Origin: CAZENU01 sp965222125
Lineage (GTDB): Bacteria; Chloroflexota; Dehalococcoidia; Lucifugimonadales; CAZENU01
NCBI GenBank assembly: GCA_965222125.1
Contig: CBDCTC010000006.1
Span: 1,674,001 to 1,738,000, forward strand
Direction: 5' to 3'
Length of the DNA: 64,000 nt
Shown here: one piece after another, positions 33,850 to 44,069 of the stretch
Numbering within the stretch: the first letter of the stretch is position 1
Layout: each line of letters opens with the position of its first letter
Notes under the pieces: model-generated
What the model saw: only the letters and a program-made list of their open reading frames with translations
Databases searched by the model: none
What the model was told of the DNA's origin: nothing
Made by a program: the position numbers and the translations under genes

Positions 33850-36102
33850 TTAGCTCTGGGGCAGGGTTTCAAGTACGCGGCGTGGCAGGGAGTCAAGCTC
33901 TAGGTCGCGGGCAAGCTCAACAAGACGTTCTTCAGCTCGCCTCATACGGTTCGAGAGCGCAGCGCCGCTGTCCCACCCGCCGCGCAGTTCGTTGATGGCT
34001 ACCCGCGCAATGTGACCCGATGCTAGGCACCGAATGTCTCCCTGGCTCACCTTGACCTCGGCAGCCGCCATGAGCGCCGCGTCCTGCTCTAATAAAGTTC
34101 GGACATCGGCATGGGCGAGAGGTGCAGTATTGACGTGCCGACACACGAAGATGGAGTCGAGAACTGAGGACTTAGTCCCCAGAATGTGGAGTGATGCGCT
34201 CATCTCTGCCGCTGCCGGCAGTGTGGCCGTGCAGTCCAACCCAGCATCCAATATCGCGACGACGACCGCCACGTAGGCGGCTGGATCGTTGTGGTGGTAG
34301 GTAAAGACGAAGGGGGCACCGGGCTTTAGCGCTGCCGCGTAGTGGCGAAACACCGCTGACAATCCCTCAGTGAAATGCTCGATTCCCTTCCCGAGTGTCA
34401 CGTTACCGGTCAACTCGTTGGACGAGCGGGTTGTGGAGGGTCCGAACTCGGGAAACTCCTCTTGAAGTGCCTGCCGGAGCCATACGTAGTTGAAGTCTAT
34501 GAGTTCGGCGTACTGAACGTTGGCAAAGTAGGGCGGATCAGTAAATACGCCGTCAAGAGACCCTGGCGCTAAAGGCATCGCGGTCGCCGGGGACGCTGCA
34601 ATTTGCGCCTGTCTCTCGTCCTCGACTGGGAAGTGGCGGACGATCTTAGCGCTGATCCGCTCGCCAGGAATAGGTACGACCTTCTTTCGCTCGCCGTCCA
34701 GACGTGTCTCGAACGGAGCTTCACAGTACTGCTTGGCGCGCCGGTACTTCTCAACGAAGTGGCGGAAGGAGCCGGAGCCTACCTTGCGTATGCCTAGGAG
34801 ATTGTTCTCGCACTGGACCAGACCTACGGGGAAACCGTGGACGCTGAAGATGTCTTGGCACTTGAGAGCATACGCGTCGTACCGGCACAGCATGTTCTGG
34901 TAGCGAAGGAAATCCGAGAAGACAGTCAGCAGGGCGTGTCGCACTGGAGGGTTAGTGACCTGGCCTATCCGGCGCAGTAGCAGACCCAGCCCCAGCAACT
35001 GGCGCTCGGTAAACATCTCCCTATAGCGCCGGTAGCCCCATCGATGGAGGCGGTCTGTCTCGTCTCCACGAGGAATCTCGTCGTCGGGGATTGGCAGCCC
35101 CGAGGTTTCGAGGAGTCGCAACCGAGCTTGCTCATACCGATCCAGGTCGTCCGCGTCAGGGCGTTTGAAGAACCGTCCTTTGTGGGTCGGTTTGCACTCC
35201 TTGCAGTGGTACTCCATAGCCCACATGCGGTGGGCGGGCGGATGGCCGGAGTCCTTTGTGGGGTACGGATACTCGCTTCCGCATCGTCTGCATGGGACCC
35301 GCTGACGGCGCGCAGGCCCTTCCGTGTACACAGGCCCATTGCATTCGGCGCATGGTATGGGCGCGTCCTTGGACGGCTCTTCGTCGCATTCGTTTAGACA
35401 TCCGCATTCGCTACACACCACCACGTGCTTGGGGTGCCTACTGTTTTGGGACAGCAGGTATCCGGGGAACAGGTCGTTCACAGCCTCACATAACGGGCAC
35501 CGCTCAGTCTTCACCCAGATGAAATACTTGACCTGTGCGGTCTGTCCACATTTAACACACGAGGTTTCGTAGAGCGTGCCTAAGACGTCTTCGATAGCTG
35601 ACGCTACTTCCTCTGCTGCTGAGGCGAACCCCTGAATGTCGAGGCGTCCCAGAGCTTGTCGGACGATCCAGAACGCCATCGGGTTCGTGTCCGCACCCAA
35701 GACGCTGAATCCAAGGCGGTTAGCCTCGTAAATCGGGGTGCCGCCCCCCATGAACGGGTCTGCTATCACTCCAGTCATCTTGTGTTCACGCCAATAGCTG
35801 GTCTCTAGCGGCTCCGAATTATTGTACTCCGCAATAAGAAGGCTGCGGAACACCGTACCGGGACGGCGGGCAAACCACTTGTGAATTCCAATGATTGGCC
35901 GATAGTTTTGTTGTATCTGCTTTTCCCTGAGCGCGAGCTGTGTAGCAAATGTTGGATCGAAGCGCTCTTCGAGGCTTGACCCAGACGTAACGGCCCAAGC
36001 CTCTGGTTGCCGGGGAACTACATCCTTGGTATCGGCCGCACCATCAGGGACGTTTTCCAAGGCGAGTTGCTGTCCGTAGCTAACCCCCCCTCTGTTGGCC
36101 AC
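33850..36102 (-). CDS. DNA methyltransferase with internal zinc ribbons (DUF1156/COG1743-like)
   Basis: This 750-residue protein starts at a GTG at 36102 behind GGAGAGTAAGG. Motifs are IGIHKWFARRPGTVFRSLLIAEY (the DUF1156 opening), DPFMGGGTPIYEANRLGFSVLGADTNPMAFW (SAM-binding) and GVFTDPPYFANVQYAELIDF (catalytic D-P-P-Y). Between SAM-binding and catalytic motifs lies a long insert (residues about 180-310) with about eight Cys pairs (CVKCG, CPLC, CSECGCLNEC, CAEC, CRRCG, CKEC), that is, several zinc ribbons. Such enzymes methylate adenine or cytosine N4 and are often paired with nucleases. Composition is markedly less GC-rich than the flanks. Its neighbours are an HTH protein and a PD-(D/E)xK nuclease. 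Confidence 0.82.
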   Translation of the reverse strand: MANRGGVSYGQQLALENVPDGAADTKDVVPRQPEAWAVTSGSSLEERFDPTFATQLALREKQIQQNYRPIIGIHKWFARRPGTVFRSLLIAEYNNSEPLETSYWREHKMTGVIADPFMGGGTPIYEANRLGFSVLGADTNPMAFWIVRQALGRLDIQGFASAAEEVASAIEDVLGTLYETSCVKCGQTAQVKYFIWVKTERCPLCEAVNDLFPGYLLSQNSRHPKHVVVCSECGCLNECDEEPSKDAPIPCAECNGPVYTEGPARRQRVPCRRCGSEYPYPTKDSGHPPAHRMWAMEYHCKECKPTHKGRFFKRPDADDLDRYEQARLRLLETSGLPIPDDEIPRGDETDRLHRWGYRRYREMFTERQLLGLGLLLRRIGQVTNPPVRHALLTVFSDFLRYQNMLCRYDAYALKCQDIFSVHGFPVGLVQCENNLLGIRKVGSGSFRHFVEKYRRAKQYCEAPFETRLDGERKKVVPIPGERISAKIVRHFPVEDERQAQIAASPATAMPLAPGSLDGVFTDPPYFANVQYAELIDFNYVWLRQALQEEFPEFGPSTTRSSNELTGNVTLGKGIEHFTEGLSAVFRHYAAALKPGAPFVFTYHHNDPAAYVAVVVAILDAGLDCTATLPAAAEMSASLHILGTKSSVLDSIFVCRHVNTAPLAHADVRTLLEQDAALMAAAEVKVSQGDIRCLASGHIARVAINELRGGWDSGAALSNRMRRAEERLVELARDLELDSLPRRVLETLPQS

Positions 36103-36129
36103 CCTTACTCTCCATTCTCACGAAGGGGA

Positions 36130-36345
36130 TCACAACAGTCTGCTAGCCCTTCCGCGCCTTCCGTCATACGTGTTGGCAAACACTTGGAGACGGTCAAACT
36201 CCACGAACCATTTCCCGAACTTGGTCGCAGGGAGCTTGCCCTCCCGTATCAGGCACTTCACCGTCCCGGGGTGAACATCCAGGACTTTAAAGCCTCGATG
36301 AGATCGACGTAGAAGGATATGCTCCGAGCCGACCGCGGTAGTCAA
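36130..36345 (-). CDS. Excisionase-type helix-turn-helix DNA-binding protein
   Basis: This 71-residue ORF contains VHPGTVKCLIREGKLPATKFGKWFVEFDRLQVFANTY, the winged-HTH signature of the excisionase/MerR-like helix_turn_helix_17 family (V-x-x-x-T-V-x-x-x-I-x-x-G-x-L-P-A-x-K-x-G). The N-terminal 20 residues (from a TTG at 36345) do not match the usual first helix, so the true start may lie further in or that end may have been reshaped. It precedes the methyltransferase by 27 bases on the same strand and could act as its controller. Composition matches the island. Confidence 0.6.
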   Translation of the reverse strand: MTTAVGSEHILLRRSHRGFKVLDVHPGTVKCLIREGKLPATKFGKWFVEFDRLQVFANTYDGRRGRASRLL

Positions 36346-36360
36346 GCCGTCCGCCCCTTC

Positions 36361-37338
36361 CTAGGCCAGGGGTATGTCTACCGCCTGGCCGGTGTCCTGG
36401 GACTTGTGCAGCGCCAGGACGGCCTCGAGCGACGCTCTGCCGTCTTGGCCGGTCATGATCGGAGGGCGTCCCTCGATGATGCTGGCGACGAACTCGTCCG
36501 TCTCAGCGTTCGTGTCCCGGTCGTCCACGTCGACGGTCTGCCAGTCGCCCTTCCCCAGCCTCACCTCGTCTCTGTCCGCCTCGATCATCCCCTTCGTGCC
36601 GATGAACCGCCATTCGCCTCGGCTCGCTCCGGGGTCGGAGTTGCCCTCCATGACGACGGCGAAGGCGCCTCCCGCGAACTTGAAGGCCCCGATGCCGTTG
36701 TCCTCGCCGTCTCCCGTAGAGACGTAGTTGCCCATTCCGGCGCTGTACGCCTGCGAGAACTCGTCGCCGGCGAACCATCTGATCTGGTCGGTGAAGTGCG
36801 TTCCCTCCCAGACCCAGAACCCGCCTCCAGACGAGCGCCAGCGGAACCACCGGTCCGGTCCGGAGCCGTAGGGCGGCATCATCCTGGTCCAGCTTATCCA
36901 GATCAGCTCCCCGATCTCGCCCGAGTCGAGCAGCTCCTTGGCCTTCCGGTCGGCGGGGTTGAAGCGCCACGTCTGCGCGAACATCAGGTTCACGCCGGTC
37001 TTGTGGGCCGCCGCGATCATCCCGTCGCACTCCTGCAGCGTCACCGCGAACGGAGTCGCCACCATCACGTGCTTTCCGGCCTGCGCCGCGGTGATGGCCG
37101 GAGCGGCGTGGTGGATCGAGGGGGTGACGATGTCGACCGCGTCGACGGCCGGGTCCTTCACCATCTCCTTGACGCTCGTGTACGCCTTGACCCCGTGCTC
37201 GGACGCGACCTTCTCGGCCAGCTCAGGCACGACGTCGCACACCGCGACCAGCTCTGCGTTGTCGTTGGCGGCGTATTTGGCGGACTGGCTCGACCCCCTG
37301 TGGCCTGTCCCTACTACTGCCACGCCTATCTTCGCCAT
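36361..37338 (-). CDS. Gfo/Idh/MocA-family oxidoreductase, tandem paralogue 2
   Basis: This 325-residue NAD(P)-dependent dehydrogenase has the Rossmann start VAVVGTGHRGSSQSAKYA, then AVCDVVPELAEKVASEHGV. The beta5-alpha segment, normally E-K-P, reads MVATPFAVTLQECDGM, so the usual catalytic lysine is absent. The C-terminal domain (GGGFWVWEGTHFTDQIRWFAGDEF) carries the His of the substrate pocket. It is about 80% identical to the gene at 37385-38362, which lies 46 bases upstream in the same direction. RBS AAAAGGAG precedes the ATG. Sugar or inositol-type substrates are typical of the family; the specific one is unknown. Confidence 0.85.
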   Translation of the reverse strand: MAKIGVAVVGTGHRGSSQSAKYAANDNAELVAVCDVVPELAEKVASEHGVKAYTSVKEMVKDPAVDAVDIVTPSIHHAAPAITAAQAGKHVMVATPFAVTLQECDGMIAAAHKTGVNLMFAQTWRFNPADRKAKELLDSGEIGELIWISWTRMMPPYGSGPDRWFRWRSSGGGFWVWEGTHFTDQIRWFAGDEFSQAYSAGMGNYVSTGDGEDNGIGAFKFAGGAFAVVMEGNSDPGASRGEWRFIGTKGMIEADRDEVRLGKGDWQTVDVDDRDTNAETDEFVASIIEGRPPIMTGQDGRASLEAVLALHKSQDTGQAVDIPLA

Positions 37339-37384
37339 GTGCAGCTCCTTTTCGGGTCTCTGCCGGGCGACCTTCCGCCCCTTG

Positions 37385-38362
37385 CTAGGCCATGGGTATG
37401 TCTATCGCCTGCCCGGTTTCCTGGGACTTGTGCAGCGCGAGGGCGGCCTCCAGCGACGCTCTGCCGTCCTGGCCGGTCATGATCGGCGGGCGGTCCTCTA
37501 TGATGCTGGCGACGAATTCTTCAGTCTCGGCGTTGCGGTCCTGCTCGCCCACGTCAATGGGGTGCCAGCCGCCTTTCCCCAGCCTCACCTCGCCACTTGC
37601 CACCTCTATCATGCCCCTGGTTCCTACGAACCGCCACTCACTCCGGTTCGCTCCGGGATCGGAGTTGCCCTCCATCACGACGGCGAAGGCGCCCTTCTTG
37701 AACTTGAAGGCCCCTATGCCGTTGTCCTCGCCGTCTCCCGTAGAGACGTAGTTGCCCATTCCGGCGCTGTACGCCTGCGAGAAGTCGTCGCCGGCGAACC
37801 ACCTGATCTGGTCGGTGAAGTGTGTGCCCTCCCAGACCCAGAAGCCGCCTCCCGCCGCGCGCCAACGCGACCACGCTTCGTGCCGGGTGCCGTAGGGCGG
37901 CTTCAACCGCGTCCAGCTTATCCAGATCAGCTCCCCGATCTCGCCCGAGTCGAGCAGCTCCTTGGCCTTCCGGTCGGCGGGGTTGAAGCGCCACGTCTGA
38001 GCGTACATCAGATTCACGCCGGTCTTCTCGGCCGCCGCGATCATCCGGTCGCACTCCTGCAGCGTCACCGCGAACGGCGTCGCCACCATGACGTGCTTTC
38101 CGGCCTCCGCCGCTGTGATGGCCGGAGCGGCATGGTGGGCCGAGGGCGTGACGACGTCGACCGCGTCGACGGTCGGGTCCTTCACCAGCTCCTCGACGCT
38201 CGTGTACGCCTTGACCCCGTGCTCGGACGCCACCGCCTCCGCCCGCTCCGGCACGACGTCGCACACCGCGACCAGCTCGGCGTTGTCTTTGAGCGTGTAC
38301 CTTGCGGCCTGGCCCCGCCCCCTGCCGCCGGTCCCTACTACTGCCACGCCTATCTTTGCCAT
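37385..38362 (-). CDS. Gfo/Idh/MocA-family oxidoreductase, tandem paralogue 1
   Basis: This 325-residue protein has the same length and layout as its neighbour at 36361: VAVVGTGGRGRGQAARYTLKDNAELVAVCDVVPERAEAVASEHGVKAYTS at the start, MVATPFAVTLQECDRM in place of E-K-P, and GGGFWVWEGTHFTDQIRWFAGDDF. The spacers after both genes also match (CCGCCCCTT then CTAGGCCA), so the pair arose by tandem duplication. AAGGAGGAG precedes the ATG. It follows the NIPSNAP gene by 61 bases and forms a three-gene operon with it and the second paralogue. Confidence 0.85.
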   Translation of the reverse strand: MAKIGVAVVGTGGRGRGQAARYTLKDNAELVAVCDVVPERAEAVASEHGVKAYTSVEELVKDPTVDAVDVVTPSAHHAAPAITAAEAGKHVMVATPFAVTLQECDRMIAAAEKTGVNLMYAQTWRFNPADRKAKELLDSGEIGELIWISWTRLKPPYGTRHEAWSRWRAAGGGFWVWEGTHFTDQIRWFAGDDFSQAYSAGMGNYVSTGDGEDNGIGAFKFKKGAFAVVMEGNSDPGANRSEWRFVGTRGMIEVASGEVRLGKGGWHPIDVGEQDRNAETEEFVASIIEDRPPIMTGQDGRASLEAALALHKSQETGQAIDIPMA

Positions 38363-38423
38363 CTACAGCTCCTCCTTGGGGCTTCGGATACTCAGCCCCG
38401 CGCCCGCGGGATCGGCTCGCCGT

Positions 38424-38744
38424 CTATCTCAGGACCGACTTCGGCGTGGGTTCCATACGCGTGACGACGGACTGCTCGCGTTCGATGTACTCGGGAACGC
38501 GGGGGCCGATGTCGTTCTTCCACTCGTCGCTCTGGTACACGGCCTCGTACAGCCGCTCGCGTTCGTCTTCAGAATCGAACCTGCGTATCCACACGTAGAG
38601 GTCTTCTTCCTCTTCGCCGACCCAGCTTCCGGCGATCACCATGCCCTTGGAGACCTGGAACGGGATGATTTCGGTCTCCATGAAGGACACCCAGGCGTCG
38701 CGCTTGCCCGGCTTCATCCTGTACTGCCGCAGCTCGAAAAGCAT
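38424..38744 (-). CDS. NIPSNAP-family protein
   Basis: This 106-residue ferredoxin-like (dimeric alpha/beta-barrel) protein opens with MLFELRQYRMKPGKRDAWVSFMETEIIPFQ, the NIPSNAP signature (L-R-x-Y-x-x-x-P-G-K/R). It continues with GSWVGEEEEDLYVWIRRFDSEDERERLYEAVYQSDEWK, the second strand-helix of the fold. AAGGAGG precedes the ATG. Family members bind small aromatic or lipid-like ligands, and some are monooxygenase-like. With two dehydrogenases downstream, a role in the same catabolic route is plausible but unproven. Confidence 0.82.
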   Translation of the reverse strand: MLFELRQYRMKPGKRDAWVSFMETEIIPFQVSKGMVIAGSWVGEEEEDLYVWIRRFDSEDERERLYEAVYQSDEWKNDIGPRVPEYIEREQSVVTRMEPTPKSVLR

Positions 38745-38870
38745 GTCGTTCCTCCTTGCGTCGCGGTCTTACGGCCGCGAGATACGAAGCACGACCGCAG
38801 GTCAGAACGGTATCAGCATGGCGGCGGGTGTTCAAGACGCGTGGTAACCGTTCGGACTTGGGGTCCACAC

Positions 38871-38898
38871 AACCCGTTCACCGGCGCGTATCGAAGGG
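38871..38898 (-). repeat. Interspersed repeat, family B (copy 3, short)
   Basis: AACCCGTTCACC followed by GGCGCGTATCGAAGGG: the outer ends of the family with almost no internal stem-loop. Confidence 0.55.
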
Positions 38899-38951
38899 GG
38901 TACGCAACCTTGCCGCCAACGCTGGTGTCGTTCCCATCCAAAGATTGAGTT

Positions 38952-38996
38952 GTGCGTGCCCTTCGATCCGCACCGACGAAGCGTCGGGGCACTCAG
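38952..38996 (+). repeat. Interspersed repeat, family B (copy 4)
   Basis: GTGCCCTTCGATCCG, a CCGACG/CGTCGG stem with the loop AAG, then GGCACTCAG. The GAACGGGTT end is missing. Confidence 0.55.
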
Positions 38997-39332
38997 CAAC
39001 TGTCTTGGAAGTCAAGCGATTTGGGAGGCGTGGTGCCGTGCCGAGCCCCGTCGAGCCTGGTCGCGGATCATGATCCAGCTGAGTGTCGGTCTGCAATGAC
39101 CTGGGCGACATTGATCTGTCACGCCCTTGTACCCTCATTCACCCTACCCGATTTCAAGATACAAGGGCGAGCGGGTCGTGTGGCGACGGCCCCACCTAGG
39201 CAGATTTCAATAGCCACAGCCCGGTCATGCCCACGAAGAGGAGAAGCCACAGGGCTGCGTTCCTCCAGGCAAGTCTGAACGGATAAGGCGCGCGGGGACG
39301 CGGCGGCCGTGGGAATGGGGGCCCAAGAGGGG

Positions 39333-41228
<1,896 letters not shown>

Positions 41229-41292
41229 TTGTTCCTCGTAACGGTGAAGAATGCGAAGACCGGGGTGCGGAGGACGCCAGCCCTCAATATCC

Positions 41293-41298
41293 ATGTTA
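41293..41298 (-). promoter_or_regulatory. -10-like element upstream of ftsH
   Basis: TAACAT on the reverse strand, about 65 bases before the preferred ftsH start. It overlaps the ATG of the longest possible frame, which argues against that start. Confidence 0.3.
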
Positions 41299-41701
41299 AC
41301 CCAAAGGGACTTTCCGGCGCAAAAGCGCCACAGGGTGTAACTATGGCGACTTGAAGGGCTCCGGCCCGCTCCGAGCGCCCCGTGGCCCCCGCCCGTAGCT
41401 GTTTCAGACTTGAGGGGGCCACACAGCCCGATGACCCTGAGAGTAGCGCCGACGCTTCGTCGGGGTACTCAGGGCGAACGGGTTGCGTGCGGCAACGCCC
41501 CACCCAAACGAGACTTCGACGACCATAGCGCCGTCCTGGCCGCGAGAATGAGAATCCAAAAGGGGGTGAGCCGTGTCCCTCTCAGCAAGTGAGCCCCGTA
41601 CCACACGCCAGCGTCGTGTTGACCGGAGCCGACACTGGTGCTACCGTCAACGGCGCTGCAGGTAGGGACGGCTAAAGGCGAATCTTCGGAGGGTCGGGCG
41701 G
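41299..41701. other. Intergenic region between ftsH and the dehydrogenase pair
   Basis: About 400 bases between divergent genes. It contains one family B repeat (41433-41484). I see no gene, RNA or clear terminator in the rest. Confidence 0.5.
41433..41484 (+). repeat. Interspersed repeat, family B (copy 5)
   Basis: ACCCTGAGAGTAGC, a CCGACG/CGTCGG stem around the loop CTT, then GGGTACTCAGGGCGAACGGGTT. Here both ends carry CTGAG/CTCAG, so the copy is more symmetrical than the others. Confidence 0.6.
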
Positions 41702-42697
41702 ATGGTCAACGTGGTGCTCATAGGCGCTGGCAACGTGTCGCGGAGTCACGCCGTGGCGTGGCGGAACGCGCGGGGCGCACGCGTCGTCGGTGTGGCCGAC
41801 ATGGCGCCGGAGCTGGCCTCGAAGGTCGCAGCCGACCTCGGCGCGGAGCGGGCGGCCGCCGACTACCGGGAGCTGCTGAGCTTGCCGGAAGTGGACGCCG
41901 TCGACATCTGCACCACCGAGAACACCCACGGCGGGATCGCCGTCGACGCGGCCGAGCACGGCAAGCATATTCTCGTCGAAAAGCCCATCGCCACGACGCT
42001 GGAAGAGGCCGACCGGATGATCGCCGCGGCCGCGGCGAACGGCGTCAAGCTGATGGTCGCCCAGACGCACCGGTTCTACGACTACAGCCGCGCTGCCAAG
42101 GACGCCATAGACGCCGGCGAGATCGGCACGCCCGTCTATGTTCGGATGATCACCGGCGCGGGGTCCTGGAAGCAGGACTGGACAGGCACCCGCGTCAGCC
42201 CCGGCGACACTGGCGGCAACGTGATCACGAACGGCGTGCACATGGCGGACACCCTGAACTTCTGGCTCGGCGCAAGGCCGGTCTCCGTATACGCCCAGGC
42301 CCGGAATATCACCTCGTCCCATCTCGAGATGGATGACTATTTCATGCTCACGCTTCGATACGAGAACGGCGCCATCGGCGTCTGCGAGCTCAGCCGGGCC
42401 AACATGCCGCGCTCCAACGAGTTCGAGTCGCTGATGATCCTGGGCACGGAAGGTGAGCTCAGCTCCGGGACCCAGCACTCCAGCCTGTGGAGCTACGGCG
42501 ACCACGGTCTGACTTTCGGCGAGGCTGACGGGCAGCGCGGGTTCGACGCCGAGATACAGGCGTTCGTCGACTCGCTCGCGGAAGGGCGCACGCCTCCCGT
42601 GTCGGGAGCGGACGGCCGCCTGGCGTTGGAGATTTGTCTCGCGGCACAAAGGTCGATAGCCTCCGGCGAGGTCGTGATGCTGAGTGAGGCGGCTTGA
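41702..42697 (+). CDS. Gfo/Idh/MocA-family oxidoreductase (canonical EKP)
   Basis: This 331-residue dehydrogenase has a Rossmann start VVLIGAGNVSRSHAVAWRNARGARVVGVAD and the catalytic segment ILVEKPIATTLEEADRM, which keeps the E-K-P lysine missing in four other copies in this window. The substrate domain includes GDTGGNVITNGVHMADTLNFWLG, with the pocket His. The stop overlaps the spacer leading to the next dehydrogenase by only 2 bases, so the two are translationally linked. A hexose, inositol or sugar-acid substrate is likely; nothing nearby decides. Confidence 0.87.
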   Translation: MVNVVLIGAGNVSRSHAVAWRNARGARVVGVADMAPELASKVAADLGAERAAADYRELLSLPEVDAVDICTTENTHGGIAVDAAEHGKHILVEKPIATTLEEADRMIAAAAANGVKLMVAQTHRFYDYSRAAKDAIDAGEIGTPVYVRMITGAGSWKQDWTGTRVSPGDTGGNVITNGVHMADTLNFWLGARPVSVYAQARNITSSHLEMDDYFMLTLRYENGAIGVCELSRANMPRSNEFESLMILGTEGELSSGTQHSSLWSYGDHGLTFGEADGQRGFDAEIQAFVDSLAEGRTPPVSGADGRLALEICLAAQRSIASGEVVMLSEAA

Positions 42698-42699
42698 AG

Positions 42700-43707
42700 A
42701 TGGGCACTGACAGAATCGGCGTGGCGATCATCAGCATCTCCGGCCAGCAGGGCACCTACGCGCAGGCCCTGTATGACAACCCTATGGTCGACGTGGTGGC
42801 GGTCACGGACGACGACCCTCCGGCCGCGGAGGAGCGGGTGAACCGCGCGTGGGCCGACGAGCACGGCGCGACGTTCGTTCCTGACCTGGAGGAGGTGCTG
42901 GCGCGCGACGACGTCCAGGCCGTCAGCCTGTGCAGCGCGATCGAGCGCCGGGTCGCGCTGGTCGAGAAGGCGGCCGCGGCCGGCAAGCACATCCTGGCCG
43001 ACAAGCCGCTGACGGAAACGCTGGCCGATGGCGACGCGATCATCGAGGCGGTGGACTGTGCGGGCGTCAAGATGATGGTCGGCCACAACTTCACCTTCAA
43101 CCCGGCCATCCTGTCCGCGCGCGAGTCGCTGAAGCGCGGAGACATCGGGCTGCCGTGGGCCATCCACTCCGAGTGGGTGATCGCCGCGGGCCGTCAGGCC
43201 GCCGCCATCGGCGAGCTGCGCAACCACGGCATGTACCCCCTCGACGCGATTCTCTACCTCGTCCCGGAGAAGGTGCGCAGCGTCTACGCCATCACCGGCT
43301 CCTACTTCTTCGACAACGCCAGGGAGGCCGGCGTCGAGGACATGGCGTTCATCACGATGGAGATGGACCGCGGCATCATCGCGACGACGTCGCTGGGCAG
43401 GACGCCGATCGCCCACACGAACGGCTACGGCGGCGACCAGACGATCAGGGTGATGGGCACCCACGGGATGCTGTTCCTCGACGCGAACCGGCCGAGCTGG
43501 ACGGCCCACGGCCGTTCGGGCGCCTCGAACGTGAAGTACGGCCCGACGCAGCCGGATGCCATGGTGGAGCACTTCGTCTCCTGCATCCTGGAGGACAGGC
43601 AGCCGATGTGCGGTCCGAGGGACGCCCGCAACGCTCTCGAGATCACGCTGGCCACGCTGCAATCGTCGCGTGAGAACCGGGTGGTGGACCTGCCGCTCCC
43701 AGCCTAG
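42700..43707 (+). CDS. Gfo/Idh/MocA-family oxidoreductase (DKP variant)
   Basis: This 335-residue protein starts at the ATG at 42700, two bases after the stop of the previous gene, with GAGGCGG upstream. A TTG at 42694 is the longer alternative. The nucleotide-binding start is less typical (IGVAIISISGQQGTYAQALYDN, lacking the classic G-x-G-x-x-G). The catalytic lysine is kept as ILADKPLTETLADGDAI. The substrate domain has ELRNHGMYPLDAILYLVPEKV, with the pocket His. The altered glycine motif suggests different cofactor binding. The pair may act on successive steps of one pathway. Confidence 0.83.
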   Translation: MGTDRIGVAIISISGQQGTYAQALYDNPMVDVVAVTDDDPPAAEERVNRAWADEHGATFVPDLEEVLARDDVQAVSLCSAIERRVALVEKAAAAGKHILADKPLTETLADGDAIIEAVDCAGVKMMVGHNFTFNPAILSARESLKRGDIGLPWAIHSEWVIAAGRQAAAIGELRNHGMYPLDAILYLVPEKVRSVYAITGSYFFDNAREAGVEDMAFITMEMDRGIIATTSLGRTPIAHTNGYGGDQTIRVMGTHGMLFLDANRPSWTAHGRSGASNVKYGPTQPDAMVEHFVSCILEDRQPMCGPRDARNALEITLATLQSSRENRVVDLPLPA

Positions 43708-43794
43708 TTCCGGGTTGGGTGGGACAGTGCGCCGGCGGTGTTCAGGTCTTCGGCCAGAGTGTGCACCCCAGGGGCTGACATGTGCAATCCGTAG

Positions 43795-44069
43795 ATGTAT
43801 ACTCCTGAGGGCGAGCTCGAGTGGGACGAAGCCAAGCGAAAGGATACCCTGGAGAAGCGCGGGGTCGACTTCGCGTCGATGTTTCGCTTCGAGTGGGCGA
43901 CAGCGCTGTTCAGATCCAGCGATCGGTACGATGAGTCCGTTGGGTGGCGATAGGATACATTGGAAACCGGCTGCACCACGTCGTCTACACTCAGCGTCAA
44001 GGTAGGCTCCGGATCATCAGTCTACGGATTGCCAGTAAGGGCGAGGTGCGAGAGTATGCCGAAGCTTAG
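43795..44069 (+). pseudogene. BrnT-family toxin gene, frameshifted
   Basis: From the ATG at 43795 the frame reads MYTPEGELEWDEAKRKDTLEKRGVDFASMFRFEWATALFRSSDRYDES, the start of a BrnT (DUF497) ribonuclease toxin. It stops at a TAG near 43950. In a shifted frame the second half follows: AIGYIGNRLHHVVYTQRQGRLRIISLRIASKGEVREYAEA, the conserved BrnT end (V-V-Y-T-x-R...R-I-I-S-L-R-x-A-S-x-x-E). One indel near 43935-43945 separates them, so the toxin is inactive as written. Its stop codon abuts IS copy b, and the antitoxin ATG (44056) overlapped its last codons. Confidence 0.72.

Larger units (their letters stand above)
38745..39332. other. Intergenic region with family B repeats, no convincing gene
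   Basis: This 588-base gap between ftsH and the NIPSNAP gene holds two family B repeats (38871-38898 and 38952-38996) and mixed sequence. On the reverse strand just after ftsH, one frame ends at 39196 with a hydrophobic stretch (WRNAALWLLLFVGMTGLWLL). It could be a short membrane peptide, but I find no convincing start codon. Confidence 0.5.
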
